A DNA stretch of 64,000 bases from Bacillota bacterium (GTDB lineage: Bacteria; Bacillota; Clostridia; Peptostreptococcales; Anaerovoracaceae), in assembly GCA_022793795.1 (NCBI GenBank), contig JAAWDM010000025.1, positions 1-64,000 on the forward strand. The letters are read 5' to 3'. The translations under genes were made by a program, and so were the position numbers. This document shows, piece after piece, positions 44,141 to 52,380 of the stretch. Every line of letters starts with the position of its first letter. Position 1 is the stretch's first letter. Below the pieces are notes generated by a model. The model was not told the origin of the DNA. It did not search any database and was given only the letters and a program-made list of their open reading frames with translations.

Positions 44141-45535
44141 CTATAATCCAGTATAGCAGGCGCCGAATGGACTGGCAGGAATGAACTCTCCCTGCCCTTT
44201 TACACCTGTAAACTTTCCGTTTTCTACAACTACCTGTCCTCGCAAAAGTACTGTCTGAGGACGTCCAATCTGTTCTCTTCCTTCAAATACATTGTAGTCG
44301 ATTCCATTAGGGTTATCTTCGTTTCTCACAATGCCTCTGTAATCTGGGTCAAAGATAACGATATCTGCATCGGAGCCGATGGCAATATGGCCCTTTCTCG
44401 GATAGATGCCGTTGAACTTGGCCGGATTGGTGGCGCACAGTTCCACAAACTTCTTACGGCTAATTTTGCCAGTGACCACACCATTGGTCCAAATCATATT
44501 GATACGGTCTCCTGCACCTGGCGCGCCGTTTGGCACCTTGGTGAAATCATCTTTGCCTGGCGATTTCATTTTCATGCTGATACCGCAGTGGTCGGAAGCG
44601 ATGACGGTAATGGCGCCATCCGCCGCTGCCTGCCAAAGAGCTTCGTTGTCCTCCTTTTCACGAAGAGCCGGAGAACAGATATAGTGTCCCGACTTGAAGA
44701 AATCAGGGTCATCCAGAACTTCCTTGGTGGTCAGCATATAGTGAGTACAGGTTTCGCCATAAGCCTTTGCATAGCCGGAAGCCTTTAGCTCTTCCAAGGC
44801 TTCTCTGCAAGTCATATGTACAATCATAATCGGCGCATCCACGCTTTGAGCCAGATAGATGACCTTACGCACTGCCTCAGCCTCTGATACAGGCGGTCTG
44901 CTCAGATAGTGATACTTTGGAGACGTTTTGCCATTGCGGACGAACTCATCCCGAAGGAACTCGATGATTTCTCCATTCTCCGCATGAACGAAGGTGGTTA
45001 CACCTACTTCTTTACCGTTTTCCAAAATCCGAAGCAACGTGCCGTCGTCGGCGTGGAGATAAGAGCCAGGATATGCGGTAAACACCTTGATCGTGGAAAT
45101 GCCATGAGCTGGAAGCTGCTTCACCTCTTCAAATAGAGACGGCTTCACGTCAGTAACCAAAGCATGAAGGGCAAAATCCACACAAATCTTTCCCTTGGCC
45201 CGATGTTCCTTTCTATATTCGGCAGAGTCGATAAGCCCCATGCCAGGCTCTTGCGGTACAAACTCGATAAAGGTGGTGGTGCCGCCGACAATGGCGTTAT
45301 CCGTGGTCTCATAGCCAGCCGTATTCTCATCTCCCACCGTCCCCTGGGCATCATAGTGGGTATGCTGGTCCACACCGCCTGGAAATACAAATTTTCCTGT
45401 GGCATCGATGACCTTATCTGCCGTTACATCCAGCTTTTCGCCCAGCTGTACAATCTTTTCATCTTCAATCAGAATATCTCCCTGGTATTCCTCATAAGCG
45501 GTTACAATGGTTCCGCCCTTAATTAAAGTTTTCAT
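44141..45535 (-). CDS. hydA: Hydantoinase/dihydropyrimidinase
   Basis: A 464-residue cyclic-amide hydrolase. The metal site is complete: QHTHYD (His58, His60), the carboxylated Lys150 in TIKVFTAY, FVHAENG, IVHMTCREA and IASDHCGI. It opens hydantoins or dihydropyrimidines to N-carbamoyl amino acids. In this operon it lies with a permease, an N-carbamoyl hydrolase and a racemase, so hydantoin breakdown to free amino acids is the likely pathway; dihydrouracil or allantoin are alternatives. GGGAGG precedes the ATG, 20 bp after the racemase stop. Confidence 0.88.
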   Translation of the reverse strand: MKTLIKGGTIVTAYEEYQGDILIEDEKIVQLGEKLDVTADKVIDATGKFVFPGGVDQHTHYDAQGTVGDENTAGYETTDNAIVGGTTTFIEFVPQEPGMGLIDSAEYRKEHRAKGKICVDFALHALVTDVKPSLFEEVKQLPAHGISTIKVFTAYPGSYLHADDGTLLRILENGKEVGVTTFVHAENGEIIEFLRDEFVRNGKTSPKYHYLSRPPVSEAEAVRKVIYLAQSVDAPIMIVHMTCREALEELKASGYAKAYGETCTHYMLTTKEVLDDPDFFKSGHYICSPALREKEDNEALWQAAADGAITVIASDHCGISMKMKSPGKDDFTKVPNGAPGAGDRINMIWTNGVVTGKISRKKFVELCATNPAKFNGIYPRKGHIAIGSDADIVIFDPDYRGIVRNEDNPNGIDYNVFEGREQIGRPQTVLLRGQVVVENGKFTGVKGQGEFIPASPFGACYTGL

Positions 45536-45554
45536 TTAAGCCTCCCTCTTGAAC

Positions 45555-46301
45555 CTAAAATTTAAGGTCCTCTTCCTCAAACATAGTAAACCCTTTTATT
45601 TCTTTCGTTTCCGGTTTTTTGAACGTATTGACTTTGCTGGTGGTAAGGCCCGCTCCCACCAGCGCCTCCGCCATCTTCACGGCAGGAACCACTCCGTCCA
45701 GAACCGGTACGCCAAGGGCCTCTCTCAGTTCCGCAACGAAATCCACAAATCCAGCGCAACCCAGCAGAATACATTCCGCTCCATCTTCCCTCACTGCTTT
45801 CTCCGCTTCCCGCCTCAAAGCCGCCATACCAGCTGCAGGGTCACGGTCAAATTCCAGTACGGATAGCCCAGTAGCCCGCACCGACCTGCACCGTCTCTCT
45901 GCGCCATAGCTGTAGACCAGTTCCTCTGTGATTCGTACAGAGCGATCCAACACCGAAAGGATGGAAAAGCTAGGCGCTAACAATCCAGAAGTCAGAATGG
46001 CCGCTTCTGCAATTCCGATGACCGGTTTATGGGTAATCTCTCTGGCCGCTTTCAAGCCTGGGTCGCCAAAGCAGGCGATCACATAGGCATCCGCCCCTTC
46101 TTTTCGGTCGCCGTCGATAATTTCTTTCAGTACCCCCGGCACGGCTAAATACTCGTCCACAAAACACTCTATGCTGTCCGGCCCGCATTTGGGGCTGACC
46201 GCATAGACCTCTGTATCCGGCAGCTTACAACGGCTGGCTGCATCCAAAATACTATCCGTCATAGCCTGCGTTGTATTGGGATTGATTAACTTAATCTTCA
46301 T
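45555..46301 (-). CDS. Asp/Glu/hydantoin racemase family protein
   Basis: A 248-residue enzyme of the aspartate/glutamate/hydantoin racemase family. Cys77 (VIACFGDPG) and Cys182 (LLGCAGF) are the two acid/base cysteines. It probably interconverts D- and L-5-substituted hydantoins, letting the stereospecific N-carbamoyl hydrolase use both forms. The start at 46301 has GAGGGG seven bases upstream and overlaps the hydrolase stop by eleven bases, so translation is coupled. Allantoin racemase is an alternative. Confidence 0.83.
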   Translation of the reverse strand: MKIKLINPNTTQAMTDSILDAASRCKLPDTEVYAVSPKCGPDSIECFVDEYLAVPGVLKEIIDGDRKEGADAYVIACFGDPGLKAAREITHKPVIGIAEAAILTSGLLAPSFSILSVLDRSVRITEELVYSYGAERRCRSVRATGLSVLEFDRDPAAGMAALRREAEKAVREDGAECILLGCAGFVDFVAELREALGVPVLDGVVPAVKMAEALVGAGLTTSKVNTFKKPETKEIKGFTMFEEEDLKF

Positions 46302-47496
46302 CGGTAAACCCCTCTTCATCCAATTTTATTATATTTTGGAGCAAAACGTCAGCCCCTGCCGCCATATCTTCCGGACTGCTGTATTCCTTGATATGATGGC
46401 TAATTCCTGCCTTGCTAGGAATAAAGATTAGAGCCGACGGCATGGCGAAAGCCATGTTAATCATATCGTGACCTGCGCCGCTGTACATGCGGCGGCCTGT
46501 TATGCCAAGGTCCTTCATGCTTTGCTCCGTAAGCTGCTGTAATCTGTTGTCACAGTAGGTTGGCGGCTGGTCGATATATTTTTCAATCTCAACCCGACTG
46601 CCATATTTACACCCCATCCGCTCGATGATTTCATAAATGGGCTGACTCTCCTTAAAGCGCATGTCCAGACTAAAGTCCACTACATCAGGAATGATATTGT
46701 AGGTTCCCGGGTGGGCGTGAATCCTTCCCACCGTGCATACCATGCCCGGATATTTTTTTGTCTCCTCCATTAGTTCTAAAATCAGCTGGCAAGCCCGTGC
46801 CATGGGATCCTCTCTAAGTTCCATAGGTGTGGTCCCCGCATGATTGGCTGTCCCAAAGACCTTTATCTCATAACGGGTAATGCCTACAATTCCATCAGTT
46901 ACGCCAATCTGCAATCCTTCCTTTTCCAATACGCCGCCTTGCTCGATATGAAGCTCATAGTAGGCTCCATACTCCTCCTGCAAAATACGGGCTGCCGCCA
47001 CTTTCTCCTCGTCAATGCCATATTCCTGCATTTTATCCTTCAGCCCCTGCTCTAATGGCACGCCGATGACACACTTACTTCCAAAGGTCCCCCCTACTGC
47101 CGCTCCTTCTTCATCGATAAAGGCAAATATCTCTATCGGGTGTCTATTCTGGTATCCTTGTTCCACCATGGTTTTCACACACTCGATGGCAGCCAATACC
47201 CCGTAAACTCCATCATACATACCGCCACAGGGAACCGTATCGATGTGAGAACCCAGAGCGATTTTCTTTCTCTTCTTACCGTCAGATTCCTTTGGAGATA
47301 GCAATCCGATTAAATTACCGACGGAATCGATGCGGGTCGTAAGACCCGCATCCTCCATCAGTTTTTGGACGAACTCTCGTCCGGCAAGAAAGGTCTCAGA
47401 ATATGAGATTCGACTAGTTCCCTGTCCATCGGTATATCCGATGGCGCCCAGGGCTTTTAGGTTTTTTTCCAAACGTTGTTTCTGTACCTTTAACAT
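46291..47496 (-). CDS. N-carbamoyl-L-amino-acid hydrolase/allantoate amidohydrolase (M20)
   Basis: A 401-residue zinc enzyme of the M20 hydantoinase/carbamoylase branch. GSHIDTVPCGGMYDGVYG (His84, Asp86, Asp95) and FIDEEGA supply the metal ligands; the family also has the dimerisation lid present here. It cleaves N-carbamoyl-L-amino acids, ureidopropionate or allantoate to the amino acid, carbon dioxide and ammonia. It follows the NCS1 permease by about 15 bases and overlaps the racemase start, consistent with its role as the second hydrolytic step. Confidence 0.83.
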   Translation of the reverse strand: MLKVQKQRLEKNLKALGAIGYTDGQGTSRISYSETFLAGREFVQKLMEDAGLTTRIDSVGNLIGLLSPKESDGKKRKKIALGSHIDTVPCGGMYDGVYGVLAAIECVKTMVEQGYQNRHPIEIFAFIDEEGAAVGGTFGSKCVIGVPLEQGLKDKMQEYGIDEEKVAAARILQEEYGAYYELHIEQGGVLEKEGLQIGVTDGIVGITRYEIKVFGTANHAGTTPMELREDPMARACQLILELMEETKKYPGMVCTVGRIHAHPGTYNIIPDVVDFSLDMRFKESQPIYEIIERMGCKYGSRVEIEKYIDQPPTYCDNRLQQLTEQSMKDLGITGRRMYSGAGHDMINMAFAMPSALIFIPSKAGISHHIKEYSSPEDMAAGADVLLQNIIKLDEEGFTDED

Positions 47497-47511
47497 GGAT
47501 GTTCTCTCCCA

Positions 47512-48891
47512 TTAGTTTTTTACTTCTGGTTGCGGATACTTTTTGAGTATCCATGCTTTCATCAGAACATAGTAGATCGCTCCGCCTGCCACCAGACCTA
47601 CGAAGAATACATAGTCCCAGAACGGAATACTGATTACGAGCCCGCCGATGGTGGCGATAATGCCCGCTGGATTGATATTTTTCCAATATCCGTACTGACC
47701 GTCCTTCTTATAGAGTTCTTCTACATTAAGCTGACGTTTTCTCAATACGAAGTAGTCCACAATGATAATGCCCGATACAGGAGCCAGCAGACAGCCGATG
47801 GCTGTGATAACGGTAAGAATGTTGCCGCCTACAGCCCACGGCCGGAGAACCAGACCCAGCACGCCTGCAATGATAACACCCAGAGCGAAATTGATTTTCT
47901 TAGGGGCTAAGGCTACGAATGCGTATGCACCTGGATACAGGTTGCCGGTATCATTGGTAGCCCAAACCGCTAAGAGTACGAATATCAAACACACGATAAG
48001 CATAAACTCGTTTTGCGGTCCAATCACATGAACCATAATGGTAATCGGGTTCCATTCCCCAGTCAGGGCCACGCCGATGGCTCCAACTGTACCGAAAAAT
48101 GCCGATACGGGAACCAGACCTATCCACTGCGCCACCATGTATTTCTTGGTGGACTTCCAGAAATTCTCTACGCTTTCCTCAGAAGCCACGCACTCTCTGG
48201 TGATGTCGGAAATGCTGAGGGCCATGGTAACCCATCCGCCGATGTATACCAGGATAGCGCTGATCCAAGTGTACTCTCCCGTTCCGGTACCTGTCATCGC
48301 AAATACCTCTCCGAAGGATGCATTAGCGCTATTCATCATTTCATAGAGCATATAGATCATGACTGCCAAAAGCAGCGGCGTCGCCAAGTTACTGAGACGA
48401 GAAACCGCCTCGATGCCGAAGCAGGTGTGAGCGATCTGTATCACGCCCATCAGGATGATAAACAGAGTAATATTGTCAAATCCCCATATGGTTATAGTCA
48501 GGGCATTGATAGCCTCCGCACCGACCCATGTCTGATAGCCGAACCAGAACATACCTGGAATACCACGGAAGAAAGTCGGCAGCAATGCGCCGGCATAACC
48601 AAAACTAGGCCTAAGGGATACAGAAAACGGAATACCGTATTTAATACCCATGTCCTGAGTGGCCCACATGAGAAAACACAGAATCGTGTGAGCAATAATC
48701 AGAACCCAGAAAATCTCCCCTACAGTAAGGGAATCGAACAGGTCTGCCGACTCGATAAAAAGTACCAATGATACCGCCATGGCGAACCAGATTGTCACCA
48801 TTCTAATTGGTGTAACCGTTCGCTTTGCAAAAGGACGTGGCAAAAAATCTTCGCCTGTTTTATGAATTTGCCATGCTTTTTTTAAATCCAT
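47512..48891 (-). CDS. NCS1 family hydantoin/allantoin/nucleobase permease
   Basis: A 459-residue carrier with twelve membrane segments. The opening (RPFAKRTVTPIRMVTIWFAMAVS) and WGTQDMGIKYGIPF-like segment (here WATQDMGIKYGIPFSVSLR) are typical of the NCS1 family of Na+- or H+-coupled nucleobase, allantoin and hydantoin importers; GFDNITLF and TNDTGNLYP also fit. With the hydantoinase, racemase and carbamoylase it should import the cyclic substrate. AGGAGG precedes the ATG, 57 bp after the dehydrogenase stop. Confidence 0.87.
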   Translation of the reverse strand: MDLKKAWQIHKTGEDFLPRPFAKRTVTPIRMVTIWFAMAVSLVLFIESADLFDSLTVGEIFWVLIIAHTILCFLMWATQDMGIKYGIPFSVSLRPSFGYAGALLPTFFRGIPGMFWFGYQTWVGAEAINALTITIWGFDNITLFIILMGVIQIAHTCFGIEAVSRLSNLATPLLLAVMIYMLYEMMNSANASFGEVFAMTGTGTGEYTWISAILVYIGGWVTMALSISDITRECVASEESVENFWKSTKKYMVAQWIGLVPVSAFFGTVGAIGVALTGEWNPITIMVHVIGPQNEFMLIVCLIFVLLAVWATNDTGNLYPGAYAFVALAPKKINFALGVIIAGVLGLVLRPWAVGGNILTVITAIGCLLAPVSGIIIVDYFVLRKRQLNVEELYKKDGQYGYWKNINPAGIIATIGGLVISIPFWDYVFFVGLVAGGAIYYVLMKAWILKKYPQPEVKN

Positions 48892-48948
48892 TACTTCTCC
48901 TCCTATTTTTCTTTCGATAACTGGTTTTATATCAAAAGGCCGGCCCTT

Positions 48949-50055
48949 TTATATAACTCGTTTCTCAAGCCCCTCCATGGCCTGTCTTATCATAGACGCC
49001 GTAACCGTAAACGGCATATTCTGCGCCAGAGAGCAGGAAGTCAAAACCGCCTGGCTAATGGCCTCAAGCAGTGACTCGTCGTCAGCGTCTATACCTAAAT
49101 CCGCCAATTTCGTCGGTAGACCCACCGCCTTATAGAAACGGATGGTCTCTTCCCATTCCTCTAAAGCCGCTACTTTTTCTGCCCCTTTGGCTTCCTCCTG
49201 CTCCAGCAAAAGCTGAATCAGTGTTCCATAGGCCACGCCGATACCATGATATACGGAAAACGGTCGTACTGCTGCTGTCATACCGTTGTATATCCCATGG
49301 GCCACAGCGCACCCGTTATTCTCAAATCCCACACCACTGAGATAGATATTGGCTTCCACAACCTTTTCAAAAGCTGGCGTCAGCCTTCCTTCCTCATGAT
49401 CCTTGACTGCTTCCTCTCCATATTGGAGTAAAATGTCCTTACATAGTTTTGCTATGGCAAATCCAGCCTCGCTGCTATCACAGCCGTAGGTGTTCTTGGC
49501 GCCCGCCAGTTTACAGGCTCTGGCTTCATAATAGGTGGCAAAGGCATCCCCCATACCAGCCAGTAACAGCTTCTTGGAAGCTGTCAGTACCAACTGAGTA
49601 TCTACCAATACCACGTCTGGGTTTCTTTTGGTAATCAGAGCATCCACATAAGTCCCCTTGTCATCGTATATCACCGCCATGGCGCTACACGGCGCATCAG
49701 AGGCTGCTGATGTGGGCATAATGATGACAGGTCGCTCTGAAAGGTCTGCTGCATATTTGGCTGTATCCAATACTTTACCGCCACCGATGCCGATGATAAC
49801 GTCAATCTGATGCTCTATGGCATAGGAGGAAAGCCGCTCTGCTTCTGCCTGTGTCACCTCTCCGCCAAAGGGTTCTATATGGAGATGCAAGTTGCCGTCC
49901 AATGTCTTTTTCAGCTTTTCCTCCATCTCTGCGCCTGTCCTTTTGCCGCAGAGAACCATGACCTCACGTCCAAAACTCCACAGTACAGATTCCAATTTTT
50001 CAATGGCCCCTGCTCCTTGTATGTATTTTCCTGGGGCGCTGAGACTTACCATCAT
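48949..50055 (-). CDS. Glycerol-dehydrogenase-like metal-dependent alcohol dehydrogenase
   Basis: A 368-residue NAD-dependent dehydrogenase of the GldA branch. GIGGGKVLDTAKYAA is the nucleotide site; the metal ligands lie in GMGDAFATYYEA, VAHGIYN and VYHGIGVAYG. It oxidises a polyol, hydroxy ketone or related alcohol. It is the first gene of the hydantoin operon, which is unexpected; it may reduce or oxidise the keto or hydroxy product of the released amino acid, but this is inference. AAAGGAGAGCC precedes the ATG. Confidence 0.8.
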   Translation of the reverse strand: MMVSLSAPGKYIQGAGAIEKLESVLWSFGREVMVLCGKRTGAEMEEKLKKTLDGNLHLHIEPFGGEVTQAEAERLSSYAIEHQIDVIIGIGGGKVLDTAKYAADLSERPVIIMPTSAASDAPCSAMAVIYDDKGTYVDALITKRNPDVVLVDTQLVLTASKKLLLAGMGDAFATYYEARACKLAGAKNTYGCDSSEAGFAIAKLCKDILLQYGEEAVKDHEEGRLTPAFEKVVEANIYLSGVGFENNGCAVAHGIYNGMTAAVRPFSVYHGIGVAYGTLIQLLLEQEEAKGAEKVAALEEWEETIRFYKAVGLPTKLADLGIDADDESLLEAISQAVLTSCSLAQNMPFTVTASMIRQAMEGLEKRVI

Positions 50056-50102
50056 GGCGGCTCTCCTTTCTCTTATTTCTACCTGTCTTTTTTATTATTT
50101 CT

Positions 50103-50131
50103 ATTTTATTGAAAGGCTGTGTCCTTCACAA
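50103..50131 (-). promoter_or_regulatory. Candidate sigma-A promoter of the hydantoin operon
   Basis: On the - strand, TTGTGA (50131-50126), a 17-base spacer and TAAAAT (50108-50103) lie about 50 bases upstream of the dehydrogenase ATG. The -35 matches only four of six, so LuxR-type activation is plausible. Confidence 0.4.
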
Positions 50132-50228
50132 TTACTCCCTTTGCTGATTTATTTCTTTTTCAGGAAAATTCTTCTCATTTTTTACGAGTGAAAAACTATA
50201 CTTTTTTATAATTTTCTTACACTAAAAC

Positions 50229-50248
50229 AGAACGCCAGATGGCGTTCT
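50229..50248 (-). terminator. Terminator of the LuxR-type regulator gene
   Basis: AGAACGCC (50229-50236), loop AGAT and GGCGTTCT (50241-50248) form a perfect 8-bp stem, followed on the - strand by GTTTTA. It lies 26 bases past the regulator stop and separates it from the hydantoin operon. Confidence 0.7.
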
Positions 50249-50273
50249 CTCCTTTATTGCCTTTTAAGCTCTA

Positions 50274-51086
50274 TTATAGTTTATCGTAATCAATCTTATC
50301 GGTGGACAGGGGCAGGCCTTGCAAAAGTTGCACCCTGTTTTTTACTCCCATTTTAATATAAATGTTTTGGAGATGTTTCTTGATGGTATGAATACTTACG
50401 TTTTCTCGCTCTGCAATCTGGGCGTTGGAGTATCCCTGAATGACCTGTTCAAATATCTCCCCTTCCCGTTCCGTCAGGTTGTGGCGCTTGCAGATTTCCT
50501 CCTGATATCCTCTGGCATAAAAAAACCTGGTGTCGCCCTTCTTCGTCTCATAGCTGAACCGATAAGCAAAATGCTTTTGCAACTGGTTGAGTACGAAGAC
50601 ATCACGGTCGTTGAAATCGCCCGACGTTCTCTTTCGATAGAGTTTCAACATTCCTACTGGTTCTTCCTTGAAGGTAAAAACCATGCCGATGGAATAGTAA
50701 AACTGATTGGGTCTATAAAAACTGGCATAAATGGGCCTTTCCTCCCACTTTGCTTCTGAAAATCCACCCTTGTCTATGACCGCCTCATTCCTCCCGCTGG
50801 CAATCATCCACCGCATGGTATCTGACTCCAGCGTTTCCCGCTCCCATGTGGATATGGTTTTTTCATCGATATTGCGGGAGATAATGCCTCCAAGGGACAC
50901 GCCTCCGTTGGAAAGAAGCTGTTCATTCTTTACCTTAACCTTGGTAATCAATGCGCCGTCATAGGGAATCAGATTGTTCATCCAGAGCAAAATCTCTTTT
51001 TCCATGTCTTCAAAGGTATAGATAAACGAAATCTTATATACGATCTCATTGAGCAGCATCCATTCGTATTCTTCCAGATAACCCAT
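50274..51086 (-). CDS. LuxR-type transcriptional regulator
   Basis: A 270-residue regulator. The start at 51086 (MGYLEEYEW) is chosen because AGAGGAGG lies seven bases upstream; an ATG two codons earlier is too near that site. Residues 1-190 form a GAF-like sensor region with no recognised ligand motif, and 202-255 a LuxR helix-turn-helix (LTEREGEIFEQVIQGYSNAQIAERENVS in part). The likely target is the hydantoin operon immediately downstream, past a terminator. This layout recalls clostridial LuxR regulators of amino-acid or purine breakdown. Confidence 0.8.
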   Translation of the reverse strand: MGYLEEYEWMLLNEIVYKISFIYTFEDMEKEILLWMNNLIPYDGALITKVKVKNEQLLSNGGVSLGGIISRNIDEKTISTWERETLESDTMRWMIASGRNEAVIDKGGFSEAKWEERPIYASFYRPNQFYYSIGMVFTFKEEPVGMLKLYRKRTSGDFNDRDVFVLNQLQKHFAYRFSYETKKGDTRFFYARGYQEEICKRHNLTEREGEIFEQVIQGYSNAQIAERENVSIHTIKKHLQNIYIKMGVKNRVQLLQGLPLSTDKIDYDKL

Positions 51087-51150
51087 GACCATTCCTCCTC
51101 TTATATCAACTACTATACCAGATTTTAAAAGGAATAAACAACACCTATTT

Positions 51151-52119
51151 TCATTGTCGTCCAATGTTTCCAATGGCCTCTTCCAAAGCCTTCGCTTCCG
51201 TAATCTGATTGACGCTGCCGCGAAAGGCTGCTGCCCCTGGCACTCCTTTCAGATACCATCCTATATGTTTACGCATTTCCCGTACCGCCGCATATTCTCC
51301 CTTTAATTCCAGCATATCTCGAAAATGTCGGAGCATCACCTGCTTCTTCTCCTCGATGGTGGGCGGTTTCGGGGCAGCCTCTCCTTTCCAAGCAGCTATC
51401 AGTTCTCTAAAAATCCACGGGTTTCCCAAGGCGGCTCGTCCCACCATGACAAAATCACATCCGGTCTCCTCTATCATCCGAAGGGCTGATAGGCCGTCGG
51501 TTACATCGCCATTACCGATGACAGGAATGTTTACAGCCCGTTTTACTCTGGCGATGATAGACCAATCGGCCTTCCCGCTATAATACTGCTCCCGAGTCCG
51601 TCCATGGACTGTAATAGCCGATGCGCCGCCAGCTGAAATAGCGTGGGCCACTTCCACTGCATTGATGGAGTTTTCATCAAAACCAGAACGAATCTTGGCA
51701 GTCACTGGCTTGTCCGTATTCTTTACCACTGCTGACACCAAATCGTAAACCAAATCCGGATTTTTCATGAGAGCTGACCCTTCACCGTTTTTTACAATCT
51801 TTGGCACTGGACAGCCCATGTTAATATCGATAAGGGCATTTCCATAGTCTTCAAGCTGACGGGCCGTAAAGGCCAGTACATCCGGCTCATGACCAAAAAT
51901 CTGAAAACCCACTGGTTTTTCATCCTCATATATCGTCAATAGTCGATTGGTATTCTTATCTCCATACCAAAGGCCTTTGCCGCTGACCATCTCTGAGTAG
52001 GTCAGCGCCGCTCCCATTTCATGGCACAATCTTCTGGTCGGCGCATCGGTAATGCCTGCCAAGGGCGCCAGCAAGAAAGGATTCTCCATTACGAAACTAC
52101 CTATTTTCAATTCACTCAT
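51151..52119 (-). CDS. dus: tRNA-dihydrouridine synthase
   Basis: A 322-residue FMN enzyme of the Dus family, DusB (NifR3) branch. FLLAPLAGITDAPTRRLCHEMGA opens the TIM barrel, INMGCPVPKIVKNGEGSALM holds the catalytic Cys, and ITVHGRTREQYYSGKADW is the signature. It reduces uridines in the tRNA D-loop. An AAAAGG lies directly before the ATG at 52119, so a TTG three codons later (52110) with better spacing could be the true start. In Bacillus dusB lies in the same near-origin group as ftsH and tilS. Confidence 0.9.
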   Translation of the reverse strand: MSELKIGSFVMENPFLLAPLAGITDAPTRRLCHEMGAALTYSEMVSGKGLWYGDKNTNRLLTIYEDEKPVGFQIFGHEPDVLAFTARQLEDYGNALIDINMGCPVPKIVKNGEGSALMKNPDLVYDLVSAVVKNTDKPVTAKIRSGFDENSINAVEVAHAISAGGASAITVHGRTREQYYSGKADWSIIARVKRAVNIPVIGNGDVTDGLSALRMIEETGCDFVMVGRAALGNPWIFRELIAAWKGEAAPKPPTIEEKKQVMLRHFRDMLELKGEYAAVREMRKHIGWYLKGVPGAAAFRGSVNQITEAKALEEAIGNIGRQ

Positions 52120-52148
52120 CCTTTTATTTCCTCACACTTTTCATACAA

Positions 52149-52197
52149 AAGGGGCCGTCGCATGAACAGAAAATAACCGTTAAGGCGACAACCCCTT
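52149..52197. repeat. GGGGCTGCC-type hairpin after pucR
   Basis: The arms GGGG-CGTCGC and GCGAC-CCCC enclose AACAGAAAATAACCGTTAAG. On the - strand the stem is followed by TTTTG, so it may end the pucR transcript. It shares its core with the hairpins at 59396 and 63305. Confidence 0.6.
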
Positions 52198-52213
52198 GAT
52201 ACAACTCCCACTG

Positions 52214-52302
52214 TGTTGACACATTTCTCATTTTGGAGGCTGTGTGTCAATAAATTGACCGAAAATGTTGACTCAGTTTGCAAAATGAGAAATGTGTCAA
52301 CA
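52214..52302. repeat. ~90-bp palindromic element, copy 2
   Basis: TGTTGACACATTTCTCATTTTG (22 bases, 52214-52235) and its exact complement at 52281-52302 are the outer arms; GTCAAT-AA-ATTGAC lies inside at 52246-52259. Sequence and order match the element at 2082-2170 (shared TTGACACATTT and AAAATGTTGACTCA). An 81-codon frame over this element is not a gene. Confidence 0.7.
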
Positions 52303-52380
52303 AGGTTTACCTTTGCCCCTTCGCCCTGGACATGATCAAAGTCAATTATGCGACGCCCCATCCAAGTCTATTGCAAACCA

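Noticed and set aside
45577-45774. Second frame inside the racemase gene
   Set aside because: It is a GC-rich shadow with no family pattern and no ribosome site.
52116-52361. 81-codon frame between dus and pucR
   Set aside because: It is made mostly of the two palindromic elements and has no family similarity.
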